Positions 48,956-57,409 of a DNA stretch of 64,000 nt are shown one piece after another. The DNA comes from Natronoarchaeum rubrum. Lineage in GTDB: Archaea; Halobacteriota; Halobacteria; Halobacteriales; Natronoarchaeaceae. Position 1 is the stretch's first letter. Every line of letters starts with the position of its first letter. The notes beneath the pieces were generated by a model that was not told the DNA's origin, did not search any database, and saw nothing but the letters and a program-made list of their open reading frames with translations. Location of the stretch: contig NZ_JANHDP010000008.1 in NCBI RefSeq assembly GCF_024494695.1, positions 124,001 to 188,000 on the forward strand. Direction: 5' to 3'. The position numbers and the translations under genes were made by a program.

Positions 48956-49801
48956 ATGAGATTCTTCGAGCGCCTCGCCGACCGGATCGACGCCGTCGAC
49001 AGCGTCGTCAGCGTCGGCCTCGACCCCGACCCGGATCGGCTTCCCGAGCACCTCCTCGATCGCGATCTGCCCCGCTGGGCGTTCAACCGCCGGATAATCG
49101 ACGCCACTCACGAGCACGCCGCGGCGTTCAAACCGAACGCCGCGTTCTACGAGGACCCCGACGGCTGGCGCGCGCTGGAGGAGACCATCGCGTACGCGAA
49201 GGGCAAGGACGTGCCGGTGATTCTGGACGCCAAGCGCGCCGACATCGGCAACACGACGCGCCAGTACGCCGACCTGCTCGACGACGAGGCCGACGGCCCC
49301 GCGGCGGACGCCATCACCGTCAACCCCTACATGGGGCGAGACTCGCTCCAGCCGTTCCTCGACAAGGAGGACAAGGGCGTCTTTATTTTGTGTCGGACGT
49401 CGAACCCCGGCGGCGCCGACATACAGGATCTGGAACTCGCAGAGGGGGATCTGGTCTACGAGCGCGTGGCTGCGCTGGCCGACGGCTGGAACGGCAACGA
49501 CAACGTCGGGCTCGTCGTCGGCGCGACGACGCCCGACGAACTCGAAGAGGTCCGCGAGCAGGTTCCCGATATTCCCTTCCTCGTGCCGGGCGTGGGCAGC
49601 CAGGGCGGCGACGCCGAAGCCGCGGTCGAACACGGGTTGGCGGACGGCGTCGGCGTCGTCAACTCCTCGCGCGGGATCATCTTCGCCTGGGAGGACGACC
49701 AGTCGCGCCGCCGAGCGACCGAGGGCGACGAGGAGCAGTTCGCGGGCGCCTCGGGCGAAGCGGCGCGGCGGCTCAAGCGGCGGCTCAACCAGTACCGATA
49801 A
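48956..49801 (+). CDS. pyrF: Orotidine-5'-phosphate decarboxylase (type 2)
   Basis: 281 residues. The final step of UMP synthesis. SVVSVGLDPDPDRLP, AFKPNAAFYE, the catalytic ILDAKRADIGNTTRQYA (Asp-Lys-Asp), DAITVNPYMGRDSL and GVGSQGGDAEAAVEHGLADG are all present; the last is characteristic of the type 2 (PyrF-2) branch. Uracil auxotrophy is expected without it. Very secure. Confidence 0.96.
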   Translation: MRFFERLADRIDAVDSVVSVGLDPDPDRLPEHLLDRDLPRWAFNRRIIDATHEHAAAFKPNAAFYEDPDGWRALEETIAYAKGKDVPVILDAKRADIGNTTRQYADLLDDEADGPAADAITVNPYMGRDSLQPFLDKEDKGVFILCRTSNPGGADIQDLELAEGDLVYERVAALADGWNGNDNVGLVVGATTPDELEEVREQVPDIPFLVPGVGSQGGDAEAAVEHGLADGVGVVNSSRGIIFAWEDDQSRRRATEGDEEQFAGASGEAARRLKRRLNQYR

Positions 49802-50069
49802 CAGGGCGGTGGGGCAGTGGAGCGGCGGGCGCCATCACACGGCCGCGTCGTGCCTGACGCTACGCGGAGCGCCCGCAATTTCGAGGTTTATGCGCAACAT
49901 ACCGGCTTCTAACGGTAGCTTTCCGTAGACAGACCGTACATAACAATCAGAGGATGCTGTGAATCTATCGTAGAACAGTGCTACCGAGCAACCGAACTGC
50001 AAGGAAACTGTCTGCGGTACGCATCGGCCAGCCGAGAGCTTGTCAAGGGAGATCGGGAGGGAGTCGACA

Positions 50070-50684
50070 GTGAGCAGCGCCGCGACGCCGGGCGCCGGCA
50101 GCACGGATGCGACCCCGCGACGAACGGGAATCGACGACGAGAGCGAAGGCGACACCGAACCGCTCTCGCAGGACATCGCCTTCGAGATGTTGAGCTGCGA
50201 GCGACGGCGTGACGTGCTCCACTACCTCCGCCAGAACGGCGGTACAACCGAGTTGCGCCCGCTCTCGCGCCAGATCGCCGCCTGGGAGAACGACAAACCG
50301 GTCGAGGCGGTGACATACAAGGAACGAGCGCGCGTTCACACCGCGCTTCGGCAGGGTCATCTGCCGAAGATGGACAGCTGCGGCGTCGTGGAGTACGACG
50401 CCGATCGCGGGACGATCGCGCTGACAGAGCGTGCGAGCGATCTTGAGGTCTATTTGGACGTCGTCCCCCACGACGACATCTCGTGGAGCGCGTACTACGC
50501 CGGACTGGGCGGGCTCTCGATCGCATTCGCGACGCTCACGCTCGTCGGCGCGTTCCCGTTCGGCCTCCTGCCGGCTGGCGGCGGCACGCTGGTCGTCGGG
50601 GTCCTCCTCCTCGGATCGGCCATCGGCCACCGGCTCTACGAACGACGGATGCGAGTCGGGAGCGACGGACAGCCGCCAAGGTAG
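50070..50684 (+). CDS. Membrane-anchored winged-helix protein (DUF7344-like)
   Basis: 204 residues from the GTG giving SSAATPGAGSTDATPRR; a TTG ten codons upstream is another option. A winged-helix domain, DIAFEMLSCERRRDVLHYLRQNGGTTELRPLSRQIAAWEN and MDSCGVVEYDADRGTIALTERA, is followed by two hydrophobic spans (about 155-195) and a basic end. This is the DUF7344 layout. It is presumably a one-component regulator at the membrane; the signal is unknown. Confidence 0.82.
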   Translation: MSSAATPGAGSTDATPRRTGIDDESEGDTEPLSQDIAFEMLSCERRRDVLHYLRQNGGTTELRPLSRQIAAWENDKPVEAVTYKERARVHTALRQGHLPKMDSCGVVEYDADRGTIALTERASDLEVYLDVVPHDDISWSAYYAGLGGLSIAFATLTLVGAFPFGLLPAGGGTLVVGVLLLGSAIGHRLYERRMRVGSDGQPPR

Positions 50685-50770
50685 TTGTTTTAGCCCGGCG
50701 GCGCCGGCATCGGTTTCTGTTCGCGACGGATCGACGCGATCGGGAAAAAGGAGGTGCGAACGGCGGCCCG

Positions 50771-52555
50771 CTACGTCGAGTTGTTAGGTTCGTCGCAGGG
50801 CTTTGCCTTGAAGTCGAAGTTCGCCTGAATCTTCCCCTTCTTTTTGAGGTTCGCGTGCTTGGGGATCCACCACTCGAAGCCGATGTACCCCGTGTTGGAG
50901 TTCTCGATGCACCAGTCGTCCTCGTCGTGGTCGCCGCAGACGCCGAATCGGACGCCGGTCATCGGACGCCGTCGGCCGTGATCGTCGTTATCGTCGTGGC
51001 CGTCGTAGCGCGGCGCCATCACGGTGCCTTCCCGAGCGCGATCGAACACGGTTAGATCCGTCCGGTCGCCGGCGGCGATCTCGATCCGACAGATCGGCAG
51101 GTTACTCTCCCACTCGAAGCCGACCGGCTTGCCCTTCTTGCCCTTGATGACCTTCTTGATGTAGATGCAAAGGTCCGGAAGCGGCTTGTCCTCGTTCCGG
51201 GCGACGTAGCCGGTCCCGTCGATGCACAGCTTAACGCCGTCGTCGAGGTGTTTCAGATCTTTGACCTTCTTCTCGTCGACGCACTCGTCGACGTTGTCGT
51301 CAGTGATCCACCCAGGATCGTACTTCTCCGCAGGCGGTGTCTCCATACTGCTCGTGTTGTCCCGCGGGTAGGCGTAGTAGTGAATCCCCTCGCGATCGAA
51401 GGGGCCCGCGACGTAGGGATCGCTCGAAACGTGGACGCCCTTCTTCAGTTTGCGCAGGACCTTCTTGAGCGATCCCTGGGCGATGATCGGCTCGTAAGGC
51501 TGGTAGACGTTGTCGCCGCGGTTGTCGTGGCCGTCGCCGTTTCCGTTGCCGCCGTTACCACCGTTATCGTCGACCGCACAGCAGACGTCGATGTTGCTGA
51601 TTCCCTGGCCGGTGGGCGTCGAGAACGTAGCTTCGTCGAGGATGACGGGTTCCTCGAACACGTAGACGTTCTCGCCTTCGTTTCCGCCCTTGATGCTCAC
51701 GATCAGGACGGGCTCGTCCGACGACAGCGTGACGGTACCGGACGTTCTGGCGTCGACCGTGATCGTACCACAATTCCCGGTTGCATCGTCGCCGGCTACG
51801 AAGTCACCGCCGAACAGTTCGTCCCCCTCGAGGTCGCCGTCTTCGAATCGGGTGAGTCGGTCCTCGTAATCGTCGCAGTTGTAGTTCCGCGCACCGGGTT
51901 CGGGGAACCGCGGGTCGTCACCCGTGACAATGATCTCGTCGATCTCGTCGGTGTCGTCGTCGACCGGCCCCGTGACAACCGGGAAGAGAATCGGGCCGTT
52001 GTCGCCATTGTCGCCGTTGTCGCCGTTGTCCGGCGGCTCGGCGCCGTCGAACTCGTCGTACCAGACGCGCGCCCGAGCCAGATGTGCGAGCTTCTTGTCG
52101 ACGTGGACGTCTTTCGCTTTGAGCTTGAGCTTCCCCGGCTGGTCACAGAGATGATAGCTCAGCGTCACCTCGCCGCCGTAGCCCGGCTTGACGCCGTGGT
52201 AGTTGATCAGCGGGTCGCCCGGGCTCGTGTAGTCGTCGTTCGTTCGCAGGTCGGAGCTGAGGGGGTTCTCGACGTCGATCAGGGCGTCACTCATCATCCC
52301 CCCGTCGCAGTAATCGATGTCGTCGTCCTGGTGGCGGTCGTTGTTCTCGTCCGGGAACGCCTCGACGTTCTTCCACTCGCCACCCTTGTAGAACGCCTCC
52401 TGCCAGTCGATCGCGACCGGAACGTCGTACTTGTCGTCGTAGTTCTTCTCGCCCGCGGCGACGCCGTGCGCGCCCAGCGCGATCCCGGCGCCGGAGGCGC
52501 CGATACCCGCGAGGACGTTGCGTCGCGTGATGTTCGGTTTGGATTCCTTCGACAT
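50771..52555 (-). CDS. Tat-exported protein with TasA/SipW-type C-terminal domain
   Basis: 594 residues from the ATG giving MSKESKPNITRRNVLAG. The signal is twin-arginine: TRRNVLAGIGASGAGIALGAHG. Three parts follow. First, a beta-rich region (GGEVTLSYHLCDQPGKLKL, VDKKLAHLARARVWYDEFDG). Second, a middle domain with VLIVSIKGGNEGENVYVFEEP and QGISNIDVCCAV, like an extracellular Cys-bonded module. Third, an end NVYQPYEPIIAQGSLKKVLRKLKKG and TGYIGFEWWIPKHANLKKKGKI found in haloarchaeal TasA-like proteins of the SipW-dependent kind. Linkers are DNG-rich tandem repeats. Probably a cell-surface or matrix protein. TATA box GTATATATA is about 65 nt upstream, so it has a leader. Confidence 0.8.
   Translation of the reverse strand: MSKESKPNITRRNVLAGIGASGAGIALGAHGVAAGEKNYDDKYDVPVAIDWQEAFYKGGEWKNVEAFPDENNDRHQDDDIDYCDGGMMSDALIDVENPLSSDLRTNDDYTSPGDPLINYHGVKPGYGGEVTLSYHLCDQPGKLKLKAKDVHVDKKLAHLARARVWYDEFDGAEPPDNGDNGDNGDNGPILFPVVTGPVDDDTDEIDEIIVTGDDPRFPEPGARNYNCDDYEDRLTRFEDGDLEGDELFGGDFVAGDDATGNCGTITVDARTSGTVTLSSDEPVLIVSIKGGNEGENVYVFEEPVILDEATFSTPTGQGISNIDVCCAVDDNGGNGGNGNGDGHDNRGDNVYQPYEPIIAQGSLKKVLRKLKKGVHVSSDPYVAGPFDREGIHYYAYPRDNTSSMETPPAEKYDPGWITDDNVDECVDEKKVKDLKHLDDGVKLCIDGTGYVARNEDKPLPDLCIYIKKVIKGKKGKPVGFEWESNLPICRIEIAAGDRTDLTVFDRAREGTVMAPRYDGHDDNDDHGRRRPMTGVRFGVCGDHDEDDWCIENSNTGYIGFEWWIPKHANLKKKGKIQANFDFKAKPCDEPNNST
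51996..52030. repeat. 9-bp tandem repeat coding the DNG linker
   Basis: About four copies of a 9-bp unit (CCGTTGTCG and one variant CCATTGTCG) encode GDNGDNGDNG in the Tat-exported protein. It is prone to length change by slippage. Confidence 0.7.
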
Positions 52556-52620
52556 GCTTTCACCGTGTGCCCCCGGTTCACCCGGGAACACCACACGAGA
52601 TGCTGACCGGAGACACCCCG

Positions 52621-52629
52621 GTATATATA
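52621..52629 (-). promoter_or_regulatory. TATA box of the Tat-exported TasA-like gene
   Basis: GTATATATA, nearly palindromic, is centred 70 nt before the ATG. The transcript would start near 52598 and carry a leader of about 40 nt, suggesting ribosome-binding-site or leader control. Confidence 0.55.
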
Positions 52630-52814
52630 CGCAACAAGATGGGTGTTAGAGAGCCACCTTCCGAAATCGAAGTCGATACATTCGAGCGCGGTCGGTGCGG
52701 TAAGGCCGTTATATCGCAAGTAAAATTACGTAGGTCGCAACTGTCGGTGCCGGGTCACAGCGGGACTCCCGAAGTAGGTCCAGACGACCAAAGCGGGGAT
52801 CGAATCGGCCGTCG

Positions 52815-53810
52815 TCAGGGACGCGGCGCCGCCTTCTGCAGAGCAGTCTCGGCGACGTTGCCGCCGTAGTCGGCGCTCCGGGACAGCGAGTCGACGATCA
52901 GTCCCAGCAGCTGGGCCTCGTGAGGATCGAGCTCTCGAAGCAGTTCGTCGACGTGCCGGGCGCGCTCGTCGAGGGCGAGGATCGACTCGCGGGCCTCGTG
53001 GGCCAGCTCCGTCGACGTCGAACTGTCGTCGGCCAGCAACGCGTCCATCGACCGATCGACGATCTCGGCGGCGTCGTCGTGGAGCGATTCGATCTCGTCG
53101 GCGACGTCCTCCGGCACGTCGTCGAGCTTGCGCGTCAGCTGGCCGATCTTGGCGGCGTGGTCGGCGATCCGTTCGAGCTGGCGGGCCGATGAGTGATAGT
53201 CGAAACAGTCCTCACGGGGCAGCCCCAGCTCCTTGGCCGCACGCGGCGATCGCAGCGTCGCTCGGAAGATTCGCGAGACGACGAACCAGAGCCGGTCGAC
53301 GTCGTCGTCGCGCTCGATGACGTCCAGCGCGAGATCCTCGTCGTTTTCGACGAGCGCGGTGACGGCGTCTTCGAGCATCGACTCGGCGATCAGGCGCATC
53401 CGCGTGACGGCGTTGGTGATCGACAGCTCCGAGGAGTCCAGCAGATCCTGTAGCACGACGCGCTCGCCGGTCTCCTCCAGAACTTCGACGCCGACGAGAC
53501 TCTGGGTGGCGCTCCGGATGGCGCGACGCTGGTCGCTGGTGATCTTGGTCCCTTCCAGCGCGATGCGGTCGAAGCCGCTGACGTACATCGTCATCACGGC
53601 GCGCGTAAGTCGATCGCCCTCGAGGTCGGTGACGTCGAGCGTGCCTTCGGTGCGTTCGCTCTCGGTCTTGGGCGTCAACAGCAGCGAGTCCTCCTCGCTG
53701 TGGAACTCGACCTCGCTACCGGCGCTGACGTCGTTCTCGGTCGCCCACGACTTCGGGAGCGAGACGGTGTACGTCGAGCCGCCGGTGAGCTGGACCTTCC
53801 GCGTTTCCAT
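52815..53810 (-). CDS. phoU: PhoU-type phosphate uptake regulator with AbrB domain
   Basis: 331 residues. An N-terminal SpoVT/AbrB swapped-hairpin DNA-binding domain (METRKVQLTGGSTYTVSLPKSWATENDVSAGSEVEF, about 1-45) is followed by PhoU three-helix bundles (VTRMRLIAESMLEDAVTALVENDEDLALDVIERDDDVDRL and QLERIADHAAKIGQLTRKL). Such haloarchaeal proteins repress or tune pst genes. It is divergent from the pst operon with a 304-base shared region. A TATA-like box, CTTTATGTA on the minus strand (53835-53843), is 29 nt upstream, so it is probably leaderless. Confidence 0.93.
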   Translation of the reverse strand: METRKVQLTGGSTYTVSLPKSWATENDVSAGSEVEFHSEEDSLLLTPKTESERTEGTLDVTDLEGDRLTRAVMTMYVSGFDRIALEGTKITSDQRRAIRSATQSLVGVEVLEETGERVVLQDLLDSSELSITNAVTRMRLIAESMLEDAVTALVENDEDLALDVIERDDDVDRLWFVVSRIFRATLRSPRAAKELGLPREDCFDYHSSARQLERIADHAAKIGQLTRKLDDVPEDVADEIESLHDDAAEIVDRSMDALLADDSSTSTELAHEARESILALDERARHVDELLRELDPHEAQLLGLIVDSLSRSADYGGNVAETALQKAAPRP

Positions 53811-54114
53811 GTAGAGAGCTATCGGTCGGAGTTACATAAAGACATGCAAAATCTATAGACCACATATCACCGCGAGATACCTCGAGATAGCACGAAGTAG
53901 ACGTCCGCAATAGCTGACGGCACAGATCCCTACGAAGTGCCTTCCAGAATCTATGTAGCACTATATACCGATCATAGAAGCGTATTTACACCCTCGTACC
54001 CGTCCTTACCACGATGGCAAGAGTCCGCGCTGCCGTCGCCCCCGAACGGCGGCGCCAGATCGGACCGTCCGCGGCCCGTACCGGCCACAGCCCCCGAACT
54101 TCAGTGAGCGATCA
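53811..54114. other. phoU-pst divergent control region
   Basis: AT-rich from about 53815 to 54000. Holds the phoU TATA box (53835-53843), CTATATACC (53961-53969), the candidate pst TATA box GTATTTACA (53982-53990) and a mini-ORF from 54014. No Pho-box consensus can be confirmed by eye. Confidence 0.55.
53982..53990 (+). promoter_or_regulatory. Candidate TATA box of the pst transcript
   Basis: GTATTTACA is centred 28 nt before the mini-ORF ATG at 54014, and 129 nt before pstB. This fits a leaderless mRNA starting with the mini-ORF. Confidence 0.55.
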
Positions 54115-54118
54115 ATGA
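54014..54118 (+). CDS. Possible 34-residue leader peptide, overlapping pstB
   Basis: [18 protein letters not shown] and on to SVSDQ; its TGA overlaps the pstB ATG (ATGA at 54115-54118). The ATG lies where a leaderless transcript should begin. Like the mini-ORF at 8002 it is Arg-rich, unlike normal haloarchaeal proteins. If translated it would couple pstB to leader translation; a chance ORF is not excluded. Confidence 0.4.
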   Translation: MARVRAAVAPERRRQIGPSAARTGHSPRTSVSDQ

Positions 54119-54999
54119 GTGACTCAATCGGCGATACGACAGCTCCCGAGATAGAGACGGAGACAGAGAGCGAGGTGGAAACGGGTTCCGAATCCGTCGC
54201 CGACGCGGCGGTAGGCGACGAAGCGGACCCGACGATCACGACCGTCGACAACCCGGTCGTCGAAGCCAACGAACTCACCGTCCACTACGACGACGTGCAA
54301 GCGCTCCAACCCGTCTCGATGGGTATCCCGGAGGAGGAGGTCACGGCGATCATCGGCCCCTCCGGGTGCGGCAAGTCGACGTTCCTGCGCTGTATCAACC
54401 GGATGAACGATCTGGTCGACGCGGCGCGGATGAACGGCGAACTCCGGTTCAAGGGCAAAAACGTCTACGACGACGACGTCGATCCCGTCGCGCTGCGCCG
54501 GAAGATCGGGATGGTGTTCCAGAAGCCCAACCCGTTCCCGAAGTCGATCTACGACAACGTCGCCTATGGACTGAACGTCCGAGGCGACACCGAAAACCTC
54601 GACGAGCGCGTCGAGCGGGCGCTCAAGCGCGCCGCGCTCTGGGACGAGGTCAAAGATCAACTCGACGAGTCGGGGCTGGAACTCTCGGGCGGCCAGCAAC
54701 AGCGGCTCTGCATCGCTCGGGCGATCGCGGCCGATCCGGAAGTGATCCTGATGGACGAGCCCGCCAGCGCGCTCGACCCCGTGGCCACCTCGAAGATCGA
54801 GGACCTGATCGCCGAGTTAGCCGAAGACTACACCGTGATCGTCGTCACGCACAACATGCAGCAGGCCGCACGAATCTCCGACAAAACGGCCGTGTTCCTC
54901 ACCGGGGGCAAACTCGTCGAGTTCGACGATACCCAGAAGATCTTCGAGAACCCCGATCATCAGCGCGTCGAAGACTACATCACCGGGAAGTTCGGATAA
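54115..54999 (+). CDS. pstB: Phosphate ABC transporter ATP-binding protein
   Basis: 294 residues. After an acidic 40-residue N-terminus: Walker [59 protein letters not shown] (Q-loop typical of PstB), signature [15 protein letters not shown], Walker [15 protein letters not shown], and [21 protein letters not shown]. First gene of the pst block, ahead of pstS, which reverses the usual pstS-first order. Confidence 0.96.
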   Translation: MSDSIGDTTAPEIETETESEVETGSESVADAAVGDEADPTITTVDNPVVEANELTVHYDDVQALQPVSMGIPEEEVTAIIGPSGCGKSTFLRCINRMNDLVDAARMNGELRFKGKNVYDDDVDPVALRRKIGMVFQKPNPFPKSIYDNVAYGLNVRGDTENLDERVERALKRAALWDEVKDQLDESGLELSGGQQQRLCIARAIAADPEVILMDEPASALDPVATSKIEDLIAELAEDYTVIVVTHNMQQAARISDKTAVFLTGGKLVEFDDTQKIFENPDHQRVEDYITGKFG

Positions 55000-55342
55000 C
55001 CCCCGCTCGACGCCGATACCCGAGTTGGCGGTGCGTTTTGCGTTCTCCGACTGTGCCTCGTGACCCGGAGTCGTATCTGTCAGTACTGCTCAATTGAACT
55101 CCGAAAACCTAGTCGAAACTACGTACGCCGGATAACGCGTACCGAGTAGGTACGAATAGAACTGACCTCTATACATGAGCGTACAGTCTCCGAAAGATGC
55201 CCGTCGACTTCGTTCGCTAAAATCTCGATAGAGGCCTTTTCGACGCCTATTTCGCGGAGTATTCGGGATCTATATAGAACTATGGTCCGGGCTATAGCAA
55301 AATTAGAACGGTATTTCAGTAGGTGTCGACTTGATACACTCG
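55000..55342. other. 343-base gap between pstB and pstS
   Basis: AT-rich second half. Contains an inverted repeat CCTCTAT (55166-55172) and ATAGAGG (55228-55234) and a strong TATA box at 55270. The first 130 bases are GC-rich and follow pstB; a transcript ends or is processed here. No gene seen. Confidence 0.55.
55270..55277 (+). promoter_or_regulatory. TATA box of pstS
   Basis: CTATATAG within TCTATATAGA, a palindromic stretch, would start transcription near 55300, giving a leader of about 40 nt before the pstS ATG. It indicates that pstS has its own promoter and is not only read from pstB. Confidence 0.6.
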
Positions 55343-56371
55343 ATGGCAAGCAATCGACCCGACTCGCAGCGTTCGATCGTCTCCCGACGAAAGTTCCTGG
55401 GCGCAGCCGGCGGCGCCGCGGCGCTCTCGGTCGCCGGCTGTCTCGGCGGCGGCGGCAGCGGTCTGTCGGGCGAGGTCGTTGTCACCGGGTCGAGCACGGT
55501 GTACCCGGTCTCGCAGGCCATGACCGAGGAGTTCAAGAGCGAAAACCCCGGCGTCGATCCCTCGGTCGACCCAACGGGAACAGGCGCAGGATTCGAGAAC
55601 AGCTTCTGTACCGGTAGCAGCGACATCAACGGTGCGTCGCGCCCGATCACCGACAGCGAACTCCAGAGCTGTCGTGACAACGGCGTCGAGCCGGTCGAGT
55701 TCCAGGTCGCCAGCGACGCGCTGACGGTCGCGGTCAACACCGAAAACGACTGGGCGGAGTGTGTCACCGAAGATGAACTTCGTCAGATCTGGAAGCCCGA
55801 CCCAGCCCAGACGTGGAGCGACGTTCGCTCGGAGTGGCCCGACGAGGAGTTCGAGCGCTACGGTCCCGCGACGACGTCGGGGACGTTCGACTACTTCACC
55901 GAGCACATCATCGGCGAGGCGCGGTCCCACACCGACGACTACCAGTCCTCCGAGAACGACAACACGCTGATTCAGGGCGTCCAGGGCGCCCCGTACACCA
56001 TCGGATACTTCGGGTACGCATACTACGACCAGAACAGAGACTCGCTCAAGGCCCTGAGCATCGACGCCGGAGACGGCTGCGTCGAGCCAAGCCTCGACAA
56101 CGCCCAGAGCGGCGACTACCCGCTCGCGCGCCCGCTGTACATCTACGTCAACCGCGAGGAGCTCAGAAACAGCGACGTGGTGCAGCAGTTCGTCGAGTAC
56201 TACCTGACCCAGTCGTCCAGCGACATCGTCAGCGAGATCGGGTACGTCCCGGCCGGCGACGAACTCCAGCAGCAGAACCTCGACAAGCTCGAAGCCATCG
56301 TCAGCGGCGACGACGAGGGATCGGGCAATCAGTCGAGCGGGAACACGTCCAGCGGCAACGAGTCGGCCTGA
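55343..56371 (+). CDS. pstS: Phosphate-binding lipoprotein
   Basis: 342 residues from the ATG giving MASNRPDSQRSIVSRRKFLG. Twin-arginine signal RRKFLGAAGGAAALSVAGC with lipobox Cys about 32. The mature binding protein shows VVVTGSSTVYPVSQAMTEEF, GAGFENSFCTGSSDINGASRPIT and RYGPATTSGTFDYFTEHIIGEARSHTDDY, all contact motifs for phosphate in PstS (S/T/G with a conserved Arg). A Ser/Gly/Asn-rich tail ends the protein. It delivers Pi to the PstCA permease. Confidence 0.95.
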   Translation: MASNRPDSQRSIVSRRKFLGAAGGAAALSVAGCLGGGGSGLSGEVVVTGSSTVYPVSQAMTEEFKSENPGVDPSVDPTGTGAGFENSFCTGSSDINGASRPITDSELQSCRDNGVEPVEFQVASDALTVAVNTENDWAECVTEDELRQIWKPDPAQTWSDVRSEWPDEEFERYGPATTSGTFDYFTEHIIGEARSHTDDYQSSENDNTLIQGVQGAPYTIGYFGYAYYDQNRDSLKALSIDAGDGCVEPSLDNAQSGDYPLARPLYIYVNREELRNSDVVQQFVEYYLTQSSSDIVSEIGYVPAGDELQQQNLDKLEAIVSGDDEGSGNQSSGNTSSGNESA

Positions 56372-56426
56372 CCGATTCGTTTCCGAAGACGGTAACTAAC
56401 CCCCCACCCTCAATAGACCTATATTC

Positions 56427-57362
56427 ATGTCCGGAGAACAGCCCAGACTAACCACGGACGGCTCCCGCCGGTCGCTCAAGGAAAGCGCCATCAAGGCGGC
56501 GCTTTTCGGTTGTGCGGCCCTGTCGATCCTCGTCACGGGCGGGATCATCCTGACGCTCGGGATCGACGCGATCGAGTTCTTCACCCGAGTGTCGCCGGTG
56601 GACTTTTTCACCGGGACCGAGTGGAGCCCCGTGATCAAGCCGTACAGCTACGGCGTGTTGCCGCTGATTTTGAACACGCTACTCGTCACCGTCCTGTCGG
56701 CGCTCATCGCGCTGCCGGTCGGCCTCGCCGCGGCGATCTACCTCAGCGAGTACGCGAGCGAGCGGATGCGCTCGATCATCAAGCCCGGCCTGGAGATCCT
56801 GGCGGGGATCCCGACGGTCGTGTACGGCTACTTCGCGCTGGTGTACATCACGCCGTTTATCGACGACTACCTGTTCCAGGTCAGCACGTTCAACGCGCTG
56901 TCGGCCTCGATCATGGTCGGCGTGATGATCATCCCGATGGTCTCCTCGATCAGCGAGGACGCGCTCAGCGCCGTTCCGGACGAACTCCGACAGGGAGGCT
57001 ACGGTATGGGCGCGACGAAGTTCCAGGTGTCGACCGGCGTCGTCGTCCCCGCGGCGGTCTCGGGAATCTTCTCGTCGTTCATCCTGGGCATCTCTCGGGC
57101 GATCGGCGAGACGATGATCGTCGTCGTCGCGGCGGGCCAGAGCGCGAAGATGATCTACCCGGGCAACATCGACGAGGTCGTCGTCTCCTCGATCGAGACG
57201 ATGACCGTCGCGATGGTCAAGCTCGTCACCGGAGAGATCTCGGCCGACGCGACCCAGTACAAGGCGATGTTCGCGATCGGGCTGACGCTGTTCGCGATGA
57301 CGTTCGCGCTGAATCTCGCGAGCAACCTCATCGAGATGCGCTACAGGGAGGAGTACAAATGA
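56427..57362 (+). CDS. pstC: Phosphate ABC transporter permease PstC
   Basis: 311 residues, six spans. FTRVSPVDFFTGTEWSPVIKPYSYGVLPLILNTLLVTVLSALIALPVGLAAAIYLSEYASERM, the GIPTVVYGYFALVYITP motif and the ABC-coupling EAA-like loop DELRQGGYGMGATKFQVSTGVVVPAAVSGIFSSFILGISRAIGETMIV are those of PstC. It pairs with PstA. A 16-codon ORF bridges its stop to the pstA start. Confidence 0.95.
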   Translation: MSGEQPRLTTDGSRRSLKESAIKAALFGCAALSILVTGGIILTLGIDAIEFFTRVSPVDFFTGTEWSPVIKPYSYGVLPLILNTLLVTVLSALIALPVGLAAAIYLSEYASERMRSIIKPGLEILAGIPTVVYGYFALVYITPFIDDYLFQVSTFNALSASIMVGVMIIPMVSSISEDALSAVPDELRQGGYGMGATKFQVSTGVVVPAAVSGIFSSFILGISRAIGETMIVVVAAGQSAKMIYPGNIDEVVVSSIETMTVAMVKLVTGEISADATQYKAMFAIGLTLFAMTFALNLASNLIEMRYREEYK

Positions 57363-57409
57363 TCGAGACGCGCTACGATACGACGCTCGACGCCGAGGTG
57401 ACAGCCTGA
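57359..57409 (+). CDS. Possible 16-residue coupling ORF between pstC and pstA
   Basis: MIETRYDTTLDAEVTA opens with an ATG overlapping the pstC stop (ATGA) and ends with a TGA overlapping the pstA ATG (TGATG). It links two permease genes that are in other frames. It may simply pass ribosomes on to pstA. A sequencing or frameshift cause is possible if pstC is normally longer, but the pstC C-terminus looks complete. Confidence 0.4.
   Translation: MIETRYDTTLDAEVTA

Noticed and set aside
51996..52030. CRISPR-like or mobile repeat
   Set aside because: It is a short in-frame 9-bp tandem repeat that codes for a DNG linker.
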